A stretch of DNA of 64,000 bases from Actinoplanes sichuanensis (GTDB lineage Bacteria; Actinomycetota; Actinomycetes; Mycobacteriales; Micromonosporaceae), in contig NZ_AP028461.1 in the NCBI RefSeq assembly GCF_033097365.1, positions 2,418,001 through 2,482,000 on the forward strand, read 5' to 3'. A program made the translations under genes and the position numbers. Each line of letters opens with the position of its first letter. The stretch's first letter is position 1. Positions 1 to 9,708 of the stretch are shown here, piece after piece. The notes below the pieces were generated by a model. The model made no database searches. It was not told where the DNA came from and was given only the letters and a program-made list of their open reading frames with translations.

Positions 1-1
1 C

Positions 2-1198
2 GCCGCGGTCGGCCGTTACCAGGAGGCCGAGCAGGTCACGCTGGCCGCCGAGGACACGCGGTTCTGCTCGTACGTACTCAATGATCTGGCTTATGCCCTT
101 TTCGCCGCGGGTCGGGCCGGGCCCGCCGAGACGGTGATGAACCGGCTGCTCGCGCTCCTGGAGGGGGACGGGCAGGAGCCGATTCCGCCGATGCTGGACA
201 CGCTGGCCCGGATCCAGCTGGCCGTGGGCCGCACCCAGGACGCGGTGGTCACCGCCAAGAAGCTGATGATGTGCGAGTTCGACCCGGAGTATCCGGAGGC
301 CGAAGCGGAGGCGGTGCTGACCCTGGCCGCCGCCTACCACCAGGCCGGGGAGGTGGCCGAGGCGCAGGCCGTCCTGAACCGGGCACGGGAGCTGGCCGAA
401 TCACCGGCGTTGGCCCGGTTCCGGGCCAACGTGCTGCGGGAACAGGCCGAGCTGTATTCGACCGTGGGCGACTTCCAGGGGGCGTTCCGCACGTACAAGG
501 CGTTCCACGAGGCGAGTGAGGAGCTCAGTTCGCGGGAGCGGGAGGCGCAGGCCCGGATCCGGCAGGCGGCCTTCGAGACGGCCGAGGCCCGGCGGGACGC
601 GGAGAGCTTCCGGGAGCAGTCGCTGCGCGATCCGCTGACCGGGCTGCGTAATCGGCGGTACGTGGACTCGCGGCTACCGTCACTGTTGACCGGCGGTACC
701 GACGCGCGGCCGGTGACGGTCGCGATCGTGGACGCCGACCATTTCAAGGCGATCAATGACAACTGCTCGCACGACATCGGTGACCAGGTGCTGATCGTGC
801 TGGCGGGGCTGGTCGGGCAGGCGGTTCCCGAGGTGGGTGGGTTCACGGCCCGGCTCGGCGGGGAGGAGTTCCTGGTGGTGATCGCCGGTATGGCGCGGGA
901 CGAGGCACTCGCCCGAGTCGAGGCGTTGCGGGTGGCCGTACAGAATCACTCGTGGCATCTGCTCACCGGCGACCTGCCGGTGACGGTGAGTATCGGGGTC
1001 GCCTATGGTCGTCACCCGGACCGGTACGTGGACGTCTTGGGCGTGGCCGACCGCAACCTCTACGCGGCCAAGCGGGCCGGCCGCAACCGGGTCAGAACCA
1101 GCGCTGATGCAGCCGCCGCAGCGGTTTCGGGGCCCACCAGTTCCAGTCGCCGAGCAGATTCATCAGGGCCGGGAGAAGCAGGCCGCGCACGACAGTGA
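2..1198 (+). CDS. TPR-GGDEF diguanylate cyclase, 5' truncated
   Basis: The frame is open from base 2, so the gene starts before the window; the internal ATG at 134 is probably not its start. The N-terminal part is helical with TPR-like repeats rich in Ala, Glu and Leu. A short coiled coil (SSREREAQARIRQAAFETAE) leads into a GGDEF domain with RDPLTGLRNRRY, an acidic metal site (VDADHFKAIND) and an active-site RLGGEEF. It should make cyclic di-GMP from two GTP in the cytosol. No RxxD inhibitory site precedes GGEEF, so product inhibition there is unlikely. The domain ends near base 1104; the last 30 or so residues are low complexity and antisense to the end of the converging MMPL gene. Confidence 0.85.
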   Translation, partial: AAVGRYQEAEQVTLAAEDTRFCSYVLNDLAYALFAAGRAGPAETVMNRLLALLEGDGQEPIPPMLDTLARIQLAVGRTQDAVVTAKKLMMCEFDPEYPEAEAEAVLTLAAAYHQAGEVAEAQAVLNRARELAESPALARFRANVLREQAELYSTVGDFQGAFRTYKAFHEASEELSSREREAQARIRQAAFETAEARRDAESFREQSLRDPLTGLRNRRYVDSRLPSLLTGGTDARPVTVAIVDADHFKAINDNCSHDIGDQVLIVLAGLVGQAVPEVGGFTARLGGEEFLVVIAGMARDEALARVEALRVAVQNHSWHLLTGDLPVTVSIGVAYGRHPDRYVDVLGVADRNLYAAKRAGRNRVRTSADAAAAAVSGPTSSSRRADSSGPGEAGRARQ

Positions 1199-3035
1199 CG
1201 TCGAGCAGCAGTGCCACGGTCATCGCGAAGCCGATCTCCTTGACCGCGATCAGGTCACCGAGCAGGAAACCGAGGAACACCACGCCGATGCAGAGGGCGG
1301 CGGCGGTGACCACCGGGCCGGATTTCACGATGCCGGCGTGTACGTCGTCCTCCTCGCGGATCCGGGCGAGCAGGAACACCTCGTAGTCCATCGACAGTCC
1401 GAAGATGAACACGAACAGCAGCACCGGGGTGGTGACGTCGATCGCGCCCCACGACTCGAAGCCGAGCAGCGCGTCGCCGACACCCCATTGGAAGACCACC
1501 ACGAGTACCCCGAGCGTGGCGAGCAGGGTGAGGGCGTTCATCAGTAGCGCCTTGACCGGGACGATCACCGAGCCGGTCAGCACGAACAGCAGCGTCGTGG
1601 TGGCCAGCACCACGATCAGCAGCGCGATCGGGAAACGGGCGGCGACCGAGTCGCGGTAGTCGACGAGTTCCGCGGCGGCACCGCCGACGTGCACCGGGAA
1701 CGACGGGTTCAGCGCGCGGACGGCACGGACGACGTCGTGCTCGGCGCCGCTCTCCGGGGTGACGTCGACGATGGCCGGTTCGTCGGGGCGCGGCGCCACC
1801 CGTACCACATCGGTCAGTGTGTTGATCGTGTTGAGGTAGTCCCGGACCTCGGCGGACGCCTGGTCGGCGTCGACGGTCACCTCGATCGGGTCGGCCTGGC
1901 CGCCGCTGAAGTCGCGCTGCACGACCTCGTGCAGCTTGCGGGCCTCGAACGAGGAGGGCAGGGCGCGGGCGTCCGAGTCGTCCAGGTTGACGGCGAACAG
2001 GAACGGCAGTGACAGGGCGAGCAGCCCGACCGTGACGGCGAGCGCGACCGGGCCCGGCCGGTTCCGCGCGTGGACGGCCAGCCGGGCCAGCAGGCCGGGA
2101 CGGGTCGCCCGGGGCTCGGGAATGCGGCGATGGGCGACGGCGATCAACGCCGGAACCAGCGTCAGCCCGGCCGCGGTGGCCAGCAACACCGCGACCGTGC
2201 CGCCGAGCGCCATGGCACCGAGCAGCGGTTCGGCGAAGACGGTCAGGCCGCCCATCGTCGCGGCCACGGCGAGACCGGAGATCAGCACGGTACGGCCGGC
2301 GGTCGCCCGGGTGCGGGCCAGCAGTCGCCCGATCGGCGCGCCGGGATCGGTGCCGCGCTCCTCGCGGAACCGGGCCACCATCAGCAGTGCGTAGTCGACG
2401 GCCAGGCCGATGCCGAGCAGGGTGACCACGTTGACGGTGAACTGGCTGACTCCGGTGAACAGGGTCAGCCCGTACAGGCCGAGCAGCGTCACCGACACCG
2501 TCGCCAGCGCCGCCGCGAGCGGGATCAGACCGGCCACGATCCCGCCGAGGATCAGCGCCAGCAGGATCGCCAGGACGACGATCGCGACCGACTCTCCCCA
2601 CGCGGCGTCGGCGACGGCCTGATCGGCGAACGCGCGTTCGGCGAGAGTCTCGCCGCTGACCAGCACCTCGGGCGCGTCGATGCGGTGCAGTGCGTCGGCG
2701 ACCGCGTCCTCCAGTCGCTCACGGCGGTCGTCGGGCAGGTCGGGGTCGAGTTCGACGCGGATCATCGTGCTGCGGTTGTCGGCGCCGATCCGGCCGCCGG
2801 GGGAGCCGTACAGGTCCTCGACGTCGGTGACCCCGTCCATGGCGCGGATCCCGGTGGTGATCGCGGTGACGTCGGCGACCAGTGCCGGGTCGTACACGTC
2901 ACGGCCACCGACGACGGCGACCACCGTCGGCGACTCGTCGGGACGTGAACCGTCGTCGGTGGTGAGTCGGTCGAACACCGGACCGCCGAGAATCAGTCCG
3001 GCGACGACCAGTACCAGCCACACGGCCAATCTCAT
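1092..3035 (-). CDS. MMPL-family (RND-type) membrane transporter
   Basis: A 647-residue protein with the MMPL/YdfJ layout: one N-terminal membrane segment, an extracytoplasmic loop, a bundle of five or six segments, a second loop and a second bundle. The Asp-Tyr pairs expected for proton relay are present in both halves (GLAVDYALLMVARFREE and GLSMDYEVFLLARIREE). Members export lipids or hydrophobic drugs using the proton gradient; the substrate cannot be read here. I chose ATG 3035, which starts directly in the first membrane segment; a TTG at 3053 would add six residues. Neither start has a clear ribosome binding site. It converges on, and overlaps, the GGDEF gene by 107 bases. Confidence 0.85.
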   Translation of the reverse strand: MRLAVWLVLVVAGLILGGPVFDRLTTDDGSRPDESPTVVAVVGGRDVYDPALVADVTAITTGIRAMDGVTDVEDLYGSPGGRIGADNRSTMIRVELDPDLPDDRRERLEDAVADALHRIDAPEVLVSGETLAERAFADQAVADAAWGESVAIVVLAILLALILGGIVAGLIPLAAALATVSVTLLGLYGLTLFTGVSQFTVNVVTLLGIGLAVDYALLMVARFREERGTDPGAPIGRLLARTRATAGRTVLISGLAVAATMGGLTVFAEPLLGAMALGGTVAVLLATAAGLTLVPALIAVAHRRIPEPRATRPGLLARLAVHARNRPGPVALAVTVGLLALSLPFLFAVNLDDSDARALPSSFEARKLHEVVQRDFSGGQADPIEVTVDADQASAEVRDYLNTINTLTDVVRVAPRPDEPAIVDVTPESGAEHDVVRAVRALNPSFPVHVGGAAAELVDYRDSVAARFPIALLIVVLATTTLLFVLTGSVIVPVKALLMNALTLLATLGVLVVVFQWGVGDALLGFESWGAIDVTTPVLLFVFIFGLSMDYEVFLLARIREEDDVHAGIVKSGPVVTAAALCIGVVFLGFLLGDLIAVKEIGFAMTVALLLDVTVVRGLLLPALMNLLGDWNWWAPKPLRRLHQRWF

Positions 3036-3188
3036 CCGGAAATGCAAGCACAAACCGGGTCTCTAGATCGACATCCATCCACCGGACGTACGACCAGGTC
3101 TGCCCGGTCGGACGTCGGTCCGGTCGGTGGCACTCTATTTAGGATTCACGAATATAAGAGCCCGGTGTTCCGCGTATGGGGGAGGGGA

Positions 3189-6100
3189 ATGCCCGTGCTT
3201 CGGCGTGCGCTCGGTGGATTCGTCGCGTTGGCGATCGTGGTCACCATGTCGTCGTTCGTCGCCTCGCAGCCCGCGACGGCTGTCGCGCTGCCGAGCGGTT
3301 TCCAGGAGCAGATCGTCTTCAGTGGACTGAGCTCACCCGTCGATCTGGAGTTCGCCGCCGACGGCCGGGTCGTGGTCGCCGAGAAGGGTGGCCGGATCAA
3401 GATCTTCGACGATCTCGCCGACACCACCCCCACCGTCTTCGCCGACCTGACCGCCAACGTGCACAACCAGTGGGACCGTGGCCTGCTCGGCATGACACTG
3501 GCCCCGAACTTCCCGGCCGACCCGTACATCTACGTGCTCTACACCTACGACGCGCCGCCCGGGCAGACCGCCCCGGTGTGGAACGACGTGTGCGCCAACG
3601 CCAACGACGGCCGCTGCATCGTCACCGGCCGGCTGTCCCGGCTGCGCGCCGACGGCGACACCATGACCGGCACCGAGCAGGTGCTGCTGCACGACTGGTG
3701 CCAGCAGTTCCCCAGCCACTCGATCGGCGACATCGCGTTCGGCGCCGACGGCATGCTGTATGTCGCGGCCGGGGACGGCGCGAGTTTCAGCGCGGTCGAC
3801 TACGGCCAGTTCCCGTCCGGCGCGCCGACCAACCCGTGTACCGATCCGGCCGGCGAGGGTGGTGCGCTGCGCGCTCAGGACATCCGGACGACAGGCGACG
3901 AGACCCAGCTCGACGGTACGTTGCTGCGGCTCGACCCGGCGACCGGAGCGGCCGCCGCGGGCAACCCGAACCTCGGTTCCAGTGATCTCGACACCCGGCG
4001 GATCGTCGCCAACGGGCTGCGCAACCCGTACCGGATCACCATGCGGCCGGGCACCAGCGAGGCGTGGATCTCGGACACCGGCTGGAACACCTGGGAGGAG
4101 GTCAACCGGGTGGTCGACGCCACCGCGGGCGTGACCAACTTCGGCTGGCCGTGCTGGGAGGGCAACGCGCGCCAATCCGGGTACGACAGCGCCAACCTGC
4201 CGATCTGCGAGACCCTCTACACCGCCCCGGCCGGCACGCACACGGCGCCGTTCGTCGCCTGGAACCACTCCAGCAAGCTGGTCACCGGCGAGGCCTGCCC
4301 GACCGGCAGCTCGTCGTCGACGGGTGTGGCGTTCTACCCGACCGCGGGTGGTCCCTACCCGGCCGCCTATCACGGCGCGGTGTTCTTCGCCGACTACTCG
4401 CGTCGCTGCATCTGGGCTTCGCTGCCGTCCACGCCGGGCGGCCTGCCGAACCCGGCCAACCTGCAGACCTTCGTCTCCGACGCGGCCGGCCCGGTCGACC
4501 TCGAGGTCGGTCCCGGCGGGGAGCTGTACTACGTCGACCTGGGCGGCACCATCCGCCGGGTGCGGTACTTCCCGGGCAATCAGCCGCCGACCGCGGTCAT
4601 CGACGCGTCACCGACCCAGGGCCCGGCGCCGCTGACCGTGACGTTCAACGGGGCCGGCTCGACCGACCCGGACCCGGCCGACGAGGGCCGGCTGCGGTAC
4701 GCGTGGGACTTCACCGGTGAGGGTGTCACCGACTCGACCGCGGCGACCGCCACGTACACGTACACCACGGCCGGTTCGTACAGTGCCCGCCTGACCGTCA
4801 CCGACACCCTGAACGCCACCCACACCAGCACGATCGCGATCACGCCCGGTAACGAGGCGCCGACCGCGATCATCGACACCCCGACGGTCGGCACCACCTG
4901 GAAGGTCGGCGACACGATCGCCTTCACCGGCCACGCCACCGATCCGCAGCAGGGTGCGCTGCCCGCGTCCCGGCTGAACTGGGACCTGGTCATGCACCAC
5001 TGTTCGGCGCCGGAGAACTGTCACGAGCACGCGATCCGCAGCTGGACCGGTGCGGCGTCCGGATCCTTCGAGGCACCCGACCACGAGTATCCGTCCTATC
5101 TGGAGCTCAAACTGGTCGCGGCCGATCAGGAGGGTCTGACCCACACCGTCACCCGCCGCCTCGACCCGAAGACCGTCGACCTGACGTTCAACACGGTTCC
5201 GGCCGGTCTGCAACTCACCGTCGGTTCCACATCCGGATCAACACCCTTCTCCCGTACGGTCATCCAGGGCTCGACGAACTCGGTGTCCGCGCCGTCGCCC
5301 CAGGGTTCGTCGACGTTCAGCTCGTGGTCCGACGGTGGCGCGGCCACCCACATCGTCACGGCGCCGACCGCGGCGACCACCTACACCGCGACCTACACGT
5401 CCGCGCCGGTGTCGCAGCAGATCGGCCACACCGGGGTCGGCGCTTCGGTGGACACCGGCGACATGAACCACATGAACGGCTCCCGCTTCGTCACCGGCGC
5501 CGACCCGGCCACCATCACGTCGATGTCGGTGTACATGCGGACCGCCCAGGCCGCCCCGAACAACCAGTACCAGCTGGCCGTCTACGCCGACACGAACGGT
5601 TCGCCGGGCGCCCGGATCGCCACCAGCACCACCGGCACGCTCACCGGCGGCACCTGGAACACCAGGCCGATCACCGCGACCCTGACGGCGAACACGGCCT
5701 ACTGGCTGATGTTCAACACCAACGGCGACAACAACATGAGCTTCGATTCCGGTGCGTCCGGCCAGGGTGCCTGGAGTGCGGCGACGACGTTCGGCACGTG
5801 GCCGGCGACGTTCGGCACGTCGAGCCGCTGGAACGCGAAGTTCTCCCTCTACGCGACCACCGGCGCGGACACCACCCCACCGGCGGTCACCTCGACGGTC
5901 CCGGCAGGCGGCGCCACCGGGGTGTCCACCACCGCACCGATCACCGTCCGGTTCAGTGAGGCCCTGGCCGCGGGCACGGTGACCCCGGCCAACCTGGAGC
6001 TGCGTGGCCCGGGCGGCACGCTGGTCAACCGCACGGTCGCCTACGACGCGGTCAACCAGGCGGCCACGATCACGCCGTCGGCGGCGCTGGCCGCGTCGAC

Positions 6101-6647
6101 CGCCTACACGGTGACCGTCCGTACCGGCGTGACCGATGTGGCCGGGAACGCGCCGGCCGCCGACCACCAGTTCGGGTTCACCACGGCCGGAGCGAGCGCG
6201 CCACGGTTCGGGTTCGACCAGGTGGGCACGTTGCAGGACGTCGGCGACATGAATTACATGAACGGTTCCCGGTTCGTCAACGGTGCGACCGCGCTGACGA
6301 TCAGCCAGATCTCCGTCCACATGACGTCCGTGCAGGCCGCCCCGGCCAACCAGTACCAGTTGGCCGTCTACGCCGACACGAACGGCTCGCCGGGCGCCCT
6401 GGTCGCCTCGACCACGTCCGGCACGTTGACCGCGAACGCCTGGAACAGCCGCCCGATCACGGCCACCCTCGCCCCGAACACCGCCTACTGGCTCATGTAC
6501 AACACCAACGGCGACAACAACATGAGCTTCGATACGGGTACGGCCGGCCAGGGCGCCTGGAGTGCGGCGACGACGTTCGGCACGTGGCCGGCGACGTTCG
6601 GCACGTCGAACCGCTGGACCGCCAAGTATTCGATCTACGCCTCGTGA
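3189..6647 (+). CDS. Secreted PQQ-type sugar dehydrogenase with PKD, Ig-like and duplicated C-terminal modules
   Basis: A 1152-residue secreted protein. ATG 3189 has a strong ribosome binding site (GGAGGGG) and begins a signal peptide ending near residue 31 (ATAVA). Residues about 34-463 form a soluble aldose/glucose dehydrogenase-like beta-propeller (DRGLLGMTLAPNF, GLRNPYRI, GWPCWEGN). Residues 463-555 are a PKD domain (NQPPTAVIDASPTQGPAPLT). A linker domain follows, then a module at 743-888, an SbsA-type Ig-like domain at 894-998 (DTTPPAVTSTVPAGGATGVS) and a second copy of the module at 1005-1152. It probably oxidises or binds sugars outside the cell, but the propeller may only bind. The last 13 bases overlap the converging reductase gene. 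Confidence 0.85.
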   Translation: MPVLRRALGGFVALAIVVTMSSFVASQPATAVALPSGFQEQIVFSGLSSPVDLEFAADGRVVVAEKGGRIKIFDDLADTTPTVFADLTANVHNQWDRGLLGMTLAPNFPADPYIYVLYTYDAPPGQTAPVWNDVCANANDGRCIVTGRLSRLRADGDTMTGTEQVLLHDWCQQFPSHSIGDIAFGADGMLYVAAGDGASFSAVDYGQFPSGAPTNPCTDPAGEGGALRAQDIRTTGDETQLDGTLLRLDPATGAAAAGNPNLGSSDLDTRRIVANGLRNPYRITMRPGTSEAWISDTGWNTWEEVNRVVDATAGVTNFGWPCWEGNARQSGYDSANLPICETLYTAPAGTHTAPFVAWNHSSKLVTGEACPTGSSSSTGVAFYPTAGGPYPAAYHGAVFFADYSRRCIWASLPSTPGGLPNPANLQTFVSDAAGPVDLEVGPGGELYYVDLGGTIRRVRYFPGNQPPTAVIDASPTQGPAPLTVTFNGAGSTDPDPADEGRLRYAWDFTGEGVTDSTAATATYTYTTAGSYSARLTVTDTLNATHTSTIAITPGNEAPTAIIDTPTVGTTWKVGDTIAFTGHATDPQQGALPASRLNWDLVMHHCSAPENCHEHAIRSWTGAASGSFEAPDHEYPSYLELKLVAADQEGLTHTVTRRLDPKTVDLTFNTVPAGLQLTVGSTSGSTPFSRTVIQGSTNSVSAPSPQGSSTFSSWSDGGAATHIVTAPTAATTYTATYTSAPVSQQIGHTGVGASVDTGDMNHMNGSRFVTGADPATITSMSVYMRTAQAAPNNQYQLAVYADTNGSPGARIATSTTGTLTGGTWNTRPITATLTANTAYWLMFNTNGDNNMSFDSGASGQGAWSAATTFGTWPATFGTSSRWNAKFSLYATTGADTTPPAVTSTVPAGGATGVSTTAPITVRFSEALAAGTVTPANLELRGPGGTLVNRTVAYDAVNQAATITPSAALAASTAYTVTVRTGVTDVAGNAPAADHQFGFTTAGASAPRFGFDQVGTLQDVGDMNYMNGSRFVNGATALTISQISVHMTSVQAAPANQYQLAVYADTNGSPGALVASTTSGTLTANAWNSRPITATLAPNTAYWLMYNTNGDNNMSFDTGTAGQGAWSAATTFGTWPATFGTSNRWTAKYSIYAS
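5416..6644 (+). repeat. Two direct copies of a C-terminal module, offset 786 bp
   Basis: Bases 5416-5858 and 6202-6644 encode the same 147-residue module. Shared segments include GDMN(H/Y)MNGSRFV, NQYQLAVYADTNGSPGA, NTNGDNNMSFD and GQGAWSAATTFGTWPATFGTS. The last 70 bases are nearly identical at DNA level, which suggests recent duplication or gene conversion. Confidence 0.85.
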
Positions 6648-7231
6648 CCGGCGGGGTGTACCGGATAGCGCAGGTGAAGCACCCGGTCGCCGGGGATCAC
6701 CACGTCCGGATCGGCCAGCAGGTGCTGCGCGTCGACCGACCCGAAGAAGCGCTTGCCGGACCCGAACACCACCGGCACGACATCCATGCGCACCTCGTCG
6801 ACCAGACCGGCGGCGAGCACCTGGCCACCCACGTCACCGGCGGCGACCTCGACCAGGCGGTCACCGGCCAGCTCCCGCGCCTTGTCGACGGCCGCCTTGA
6901 CACCGTCGACGAAGTGGAACGGCGCCTGCGGGTTCCAGTCCTCCGGTGCCGGCCGGTGCGTCACGACGACCACGTGGGCGACCCCACTCGGCGGCGTCCC
7001 GTCCCAGCCGTCGGTCAGGTCGAAGACGTGTCGGCCGCAGATCGTCACCCCGATCCGGTCCCAGTACGGCCGGATGTAGTCGTAGGACGTCTGCGACACC
7101 TTCACCACGCCGCTGTCGTCCAACGGAACGTCACCGCCGGTCAACCAGTCGAACAGCGGCCCGGGCTGGTCGTTCTCGTCCGCGACGAAACCGTCCACCG
7201 ACACCGAGGCGTACATGACCACCTTGCCCAC
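6635..7231 (-). CDS. RibD C-terminal / dihydrofolate-reductase-fold reductase
   Basis: 198 residues, the usual length for stand-alone RibD_C/YyaP-like reductases. It opens with the hallmark VVMYASVSVDGFVAD, carries a Rossmann-like NADPH site with VEVAAGDVGGQVLAAGLVDEVRMDVVPVVFGSGKRFF, and ends with a beta-rich tail. Such proteins are NAD(P)H-dependent reductases of unknown substrate and are often carried beside AraC regulators. The start is GTG 7231, with AGGAGAG seven bases upstream. It lies 66 bases downstream of the AraC gene on the same strand and may be co-transcribed with it. Confidence 0.85.
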   Translation of the reverse strand: MGKVVMYASVSVDGFVADENDQPGPLFDWLTGGDVPLDDSGVVKVSQTSYDYIRPYWDRIGVTICGRHVFDLTDGWDGTPPSGVAHVVVVTHRPAPEDWNPQAPFHFVDGVKAAVDKARELAGDRLVEVAAGDVGGQVLAAGLVDEVRMDVVPVVFGSGKRFFGSVDAQHLLADPDVVIPGDRVLHLRYPVHPAGHEA

Positions 7232-7297
7232 GGGGCTCTCCTCTGCTCTGCGACACCCTCAAACTAGCCCGCCGCGAACCGCCGGTCTTGTAAGAAA

Positions 7298-8152
7298 TCA
7301 ATCGGCCGGCAGCGGCCAGTTGTCCAGCACGTGGCCGGGATGTTCGCGCTGGAAACGCCGCCGGACCTCGACGTACCGGGTCGGCGTGAGCCCGGTGAAC
7401 GCCCGGAACTCGTGACCGAAATGGGCCTGGTCGAAGTAGCCCGCGCGTCCGGCCAGCTCACTCCAGTCGATCGGCGCGGCCGGGTCGAGAGCGAACATGG
7501 TGGCGGCGAACCGGTGGGTCCGGGCCAGACGTTTCGGGGTGACACCGACGAGGTCCTTGAACCGCCGGGCCAGATGGGTGCCGCTGACCCCGGCGGCCAC
7601 GCTCAGGTCGCCGATCGCCACCGCCCCGCCGGCCGCCGCGATCACCCCGCTCGTGTGGCGGACCAACCCCAGACCGGCGGTCTCGCCCAGCCGCCGGATC
7701 AGCTCCTCCTCCAGTAGCGCCAGCATGGCCCGCGGTTCGTCGGCGGTGGCCAGCCGGTCCCGCAGCTCGGCGACGGCCGCCCGGCCCCACACCTGCTCCA
7801 CCGTCACCGGCCGGTCACACAGCTCGGCCGCGGGCATCGGCAGGAACGGAGCCACCCCCCACGGCTTGAAGTGCACACCGACCGACCGGGTCCACGGCGG
7901 ATAGCCGAACTCCCACGCGCGGGTGGGCATGGTGACCACACAGCCGTCCGCGAAGTCGGCCGCCGCGGGGTCGGCACCACCGCGGATCCGGAACGGCGCC
8001 CCGAGGTTGACGATGAGCAGCGCCGCGGGCGGCGGCAAGATCAGCCGGGCGTACGGCGGCGCGCCCGCCAGGTAGTAGAGGTCGTCGATCAGCCCGTCCA
8101 GCGGCGGTCGCGGCACTCGGGACACGTACTCCACATCCCCAGCATCCCGCAT
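7298..8152 (-). CDS. AraC-family transcriptional regulator (DUF6597-type N-terminus)
   Basis: 284 residues. The N-terminal half (YVSRVPRPPLDGLIDDLYYLAG) matches the beta-rich sensor module found in a large actinobacterial AraC group. The C-terminal 100 residues hold the paired helix-turn-helix (ATMFALDPAAPIDWSELAGRAGYFDQAHFGHEFRAF is the second). The ligand is unknown. It follows the DUF1772 gene after 13 bases and precedes the reductase, so the three genes form a likely unit. A GTG eighteen bases inside the frame is an alternative start. Confidence 0.85.
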   Translation of the reverse strand: MRDAGDVEYVSRVPRPPLDGLIDDLYYLAGAPPYARLILPPPAALLIVNLGAPFRIRGGADPAAADFADGCVVTMPTRAWEFGYPPWTRSVGVHFKPWGVAPFLPMPAAELCDRPVTVEQVWGRAAVAELRDRLATADEPRAMLALLEEELIRRLGETAGLGLVRHTSGVIAAAGGAVAIGDLSVAAGVSGTHLARRFKDLVGVTPKRLARTHRFAATMFALDPAAPIDWSELAGRAGYFDQAHFGHEFRAFTGLTPTRYVEVRRRFQREHPGHVLDNWPLPAD

Positions 8153-8165
8153 GCCCCGGATGGGG

Positions 8166-8630
8166 TCACTGCCGGTTGAGCATGCCGACCAGCAGGAGCG
8201 CGCAGCCGGCCAGGCAGAGGATCGTGCGGGCGTGGTTGGCCGGGTCCCAGGCGGCCAGGTACTGCGACCAGGGGATCGTGTCGGCGTCCAGACGGTTGTT
8301 CAGCGGCACGTTGACCACCGCGGTGACGCCGAACGCTCCGATGATGGTCAGGGCCGCGCCGGTCAGCGACCATCCGGCGCCCGGCCCGGGCCAGGTGGCG
8401 ACCGCCCGGACGATCACCACGACGCACAGCGCGGTGACCCCGAACAGTGCGATCATCAGCGGCGGGCGCTGCGCGGTGACGTTGAGGGAGCGCATCGCGG
8501 CCGCGCCGGCCTGGTCCGGCAATCGGCGCAGGCCGCTCATCACGAACGCGGAGAACGCGAAGAACACGCCGGCGAGCAGGCCGCTCCCGACGACGGTGGT
8601 TGCGGTGAGGACATCCCAGAGACGAGTCAT
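8166..8630 (-). CDS. DUF1772 (anthrone oxygenase-like) four-helix membrane protein
   Basis: 154 residues with four predicted membrane segments and the DUF1772 pattern: GVFFAFSAFVMSGLRRLP near the N-terminus, then VNVPLNNRL and a W-rich segment. The family includes small membrane proteins related to fungal anthrone oxygenase, but bacterial members are mostly uncharacterised. ATG 8630 has GGAG four bases upstream. It is the first gene of a DUF1772-AraC-reductase set and is divergent from a second AraC gene. Confidence 0.8.
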   Translation of the reverse strand: MTRLWDVLTATTVVGSGLLAGVFFAFSAFVMSGLRRLPDQAGAAAMRSLNVTAQRPPLMIALFGVTALCVVVIVRAVATWPGPGAGWSLTGAALTIIGAFGVTAVVNVPLNNRLDADTIPWSQYLAAWDPANHARTILCLAGCALLLVGMLNRQ

Positions 8631-8710
8631 GTCTCCATGTCATCGCAGACCGGTGAGTCGATCCATGCGGCAGACGCCCTGACGCATACGCGAGCGTCTA
8701 CGCTTGGCCG

Positions 8711-9649
8711 ATGGATCCGGTCGGTGGTCTGCTCGATCCGCGGGCGCGGGGCGCGTTCATCCTGCGGTCGCTGCTGTCCGCGCCGTGGTCGATCCGGATC
8801 GCGGACGAGGCTCCGCTGACCCTGGTGGCGGTGGTCCGGGGGTCGGTCCACATCGACATGGGTACGACCACGGCCACCATCGTCCCGGGGGATGTGGCGG
8901 TGGTGCGGCGCTCCGAGCCGTACACCGTGGCTGATTCGAAGAGCACCGCGCCGCAGGTCACGATCGGGCCGGACCAGGTCTGCCGGCCGATCGCGGGCGT
9001 GGTCGGCGCCCGGCCGATGGGGCCGCTCGGGCTACGGTCCTGGGGCAACGACCCGGACGGCGCGACCATGCTGCTCACCGGGACGTACCATTCGCCGGCG
9101 GAGATCAGCCGGTCGCTGCTGTCGGCGTTGCCCGAGCTGGTCGTGCTGCGGCCCGGCGAGTGGGATTCCGGGCTGATCGAGCATGTCATCCGGGAGGTCG
9201 ATCGGGACGCCCCGGGCCAGGACGTCGTGCTCGACCGGCTGCTCGACCTGATCCTGATCACCGCGGTGCGCACCTGGCTGTCCCGGCCCGACGCGCACCC
9301 GCCACGCTGGTACTCGGCCCAGGACGATCCGATCGTCGGCACCGCGCTGACCCGTATTCACGCCCGGCCGGACCAGCCCTGGACGGTGGCGTCGCTGGCC
9401 GCCGAGGCGAGCTGCTCCCGCGCGGCGCTGGCCCGCCGATTCACCGAGCTGGTGGGCGTACCGCCGATGACGTACCTGACCGAGTGGCGCCTGTCCTGCG
9501 CCGCCGACATGCTGGTCCGCACCGACGCCACGCTGGAGACGATCGCCCGCGACGTGGGGTACGCCGGCCCGTTCGCCCTGAGCGCCGCCTTCAAACGCGT
9601 CCGCGGCGTCTCCCCACGGACCCTGCGCAGCGCTACCGCCGACCGGTAG
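8711..9649 (+). CDS. AraC-family regulator with cupin_6 sensor domain
   Basis: 312 residues. The N-terminal cupin is typical of regulators of short-chain dehydrogenase and oxidoreductase genes: PRARGAFILRSLLSAPWSIRI, then HIDMGTTTATIVPGDVAVVRR. The C-terminal AraC DNA-binding domain is clear (WTVASLAAEASCSRAALARRF, then IARDVGYAGPFALSAAFKR). It is transcribed away from the DUF1772 gene across an 80-base gap. Regulation of that divergent operon is plausible but not shown. Confidence 0.88.
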   Translation: MDPVGGLLDPRARGAFILRSLLSAPWSIRIADEAPLTLVAVVRGSVHIDMGTTTATIVPGDVAVVRRSEPYTVADSKSTAPQVTIGPDQVCRPIAGVVGARPMGPLGLRSWGNDPDGATMLLTGTYHSPAEISRSLLSALPELVVLRPGEWDSGLIEHVIREVDRDAPGQDVVLDRLLDLILITAVRTWLSRPDAHPPRWYSAQDDPIVGTALTRIHARPDQPWTVASLAAEASCSRAALARRFTELVGVPPMTYLTEWRLSCAADMLVRTDATLETIARDVGYAGPFALSAAFKRVRGVSPRTLRSATADR

Positions 9650-9708
9650 ATCACCTTCCCGTGCGGCCGTTCTTGATTCTCGCCGCGGGTGGCGTCACTG
9701 TTGGCCGG

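Noticed and set aside
3042..3188. Upstream start at 3042 for the PQQ-type dehydrogenase
   Set aside because: The 49 added residues precede the signal peptide and have no ribosome binding site; ATG 3189 has a strong one and starts the signal peptide directly.
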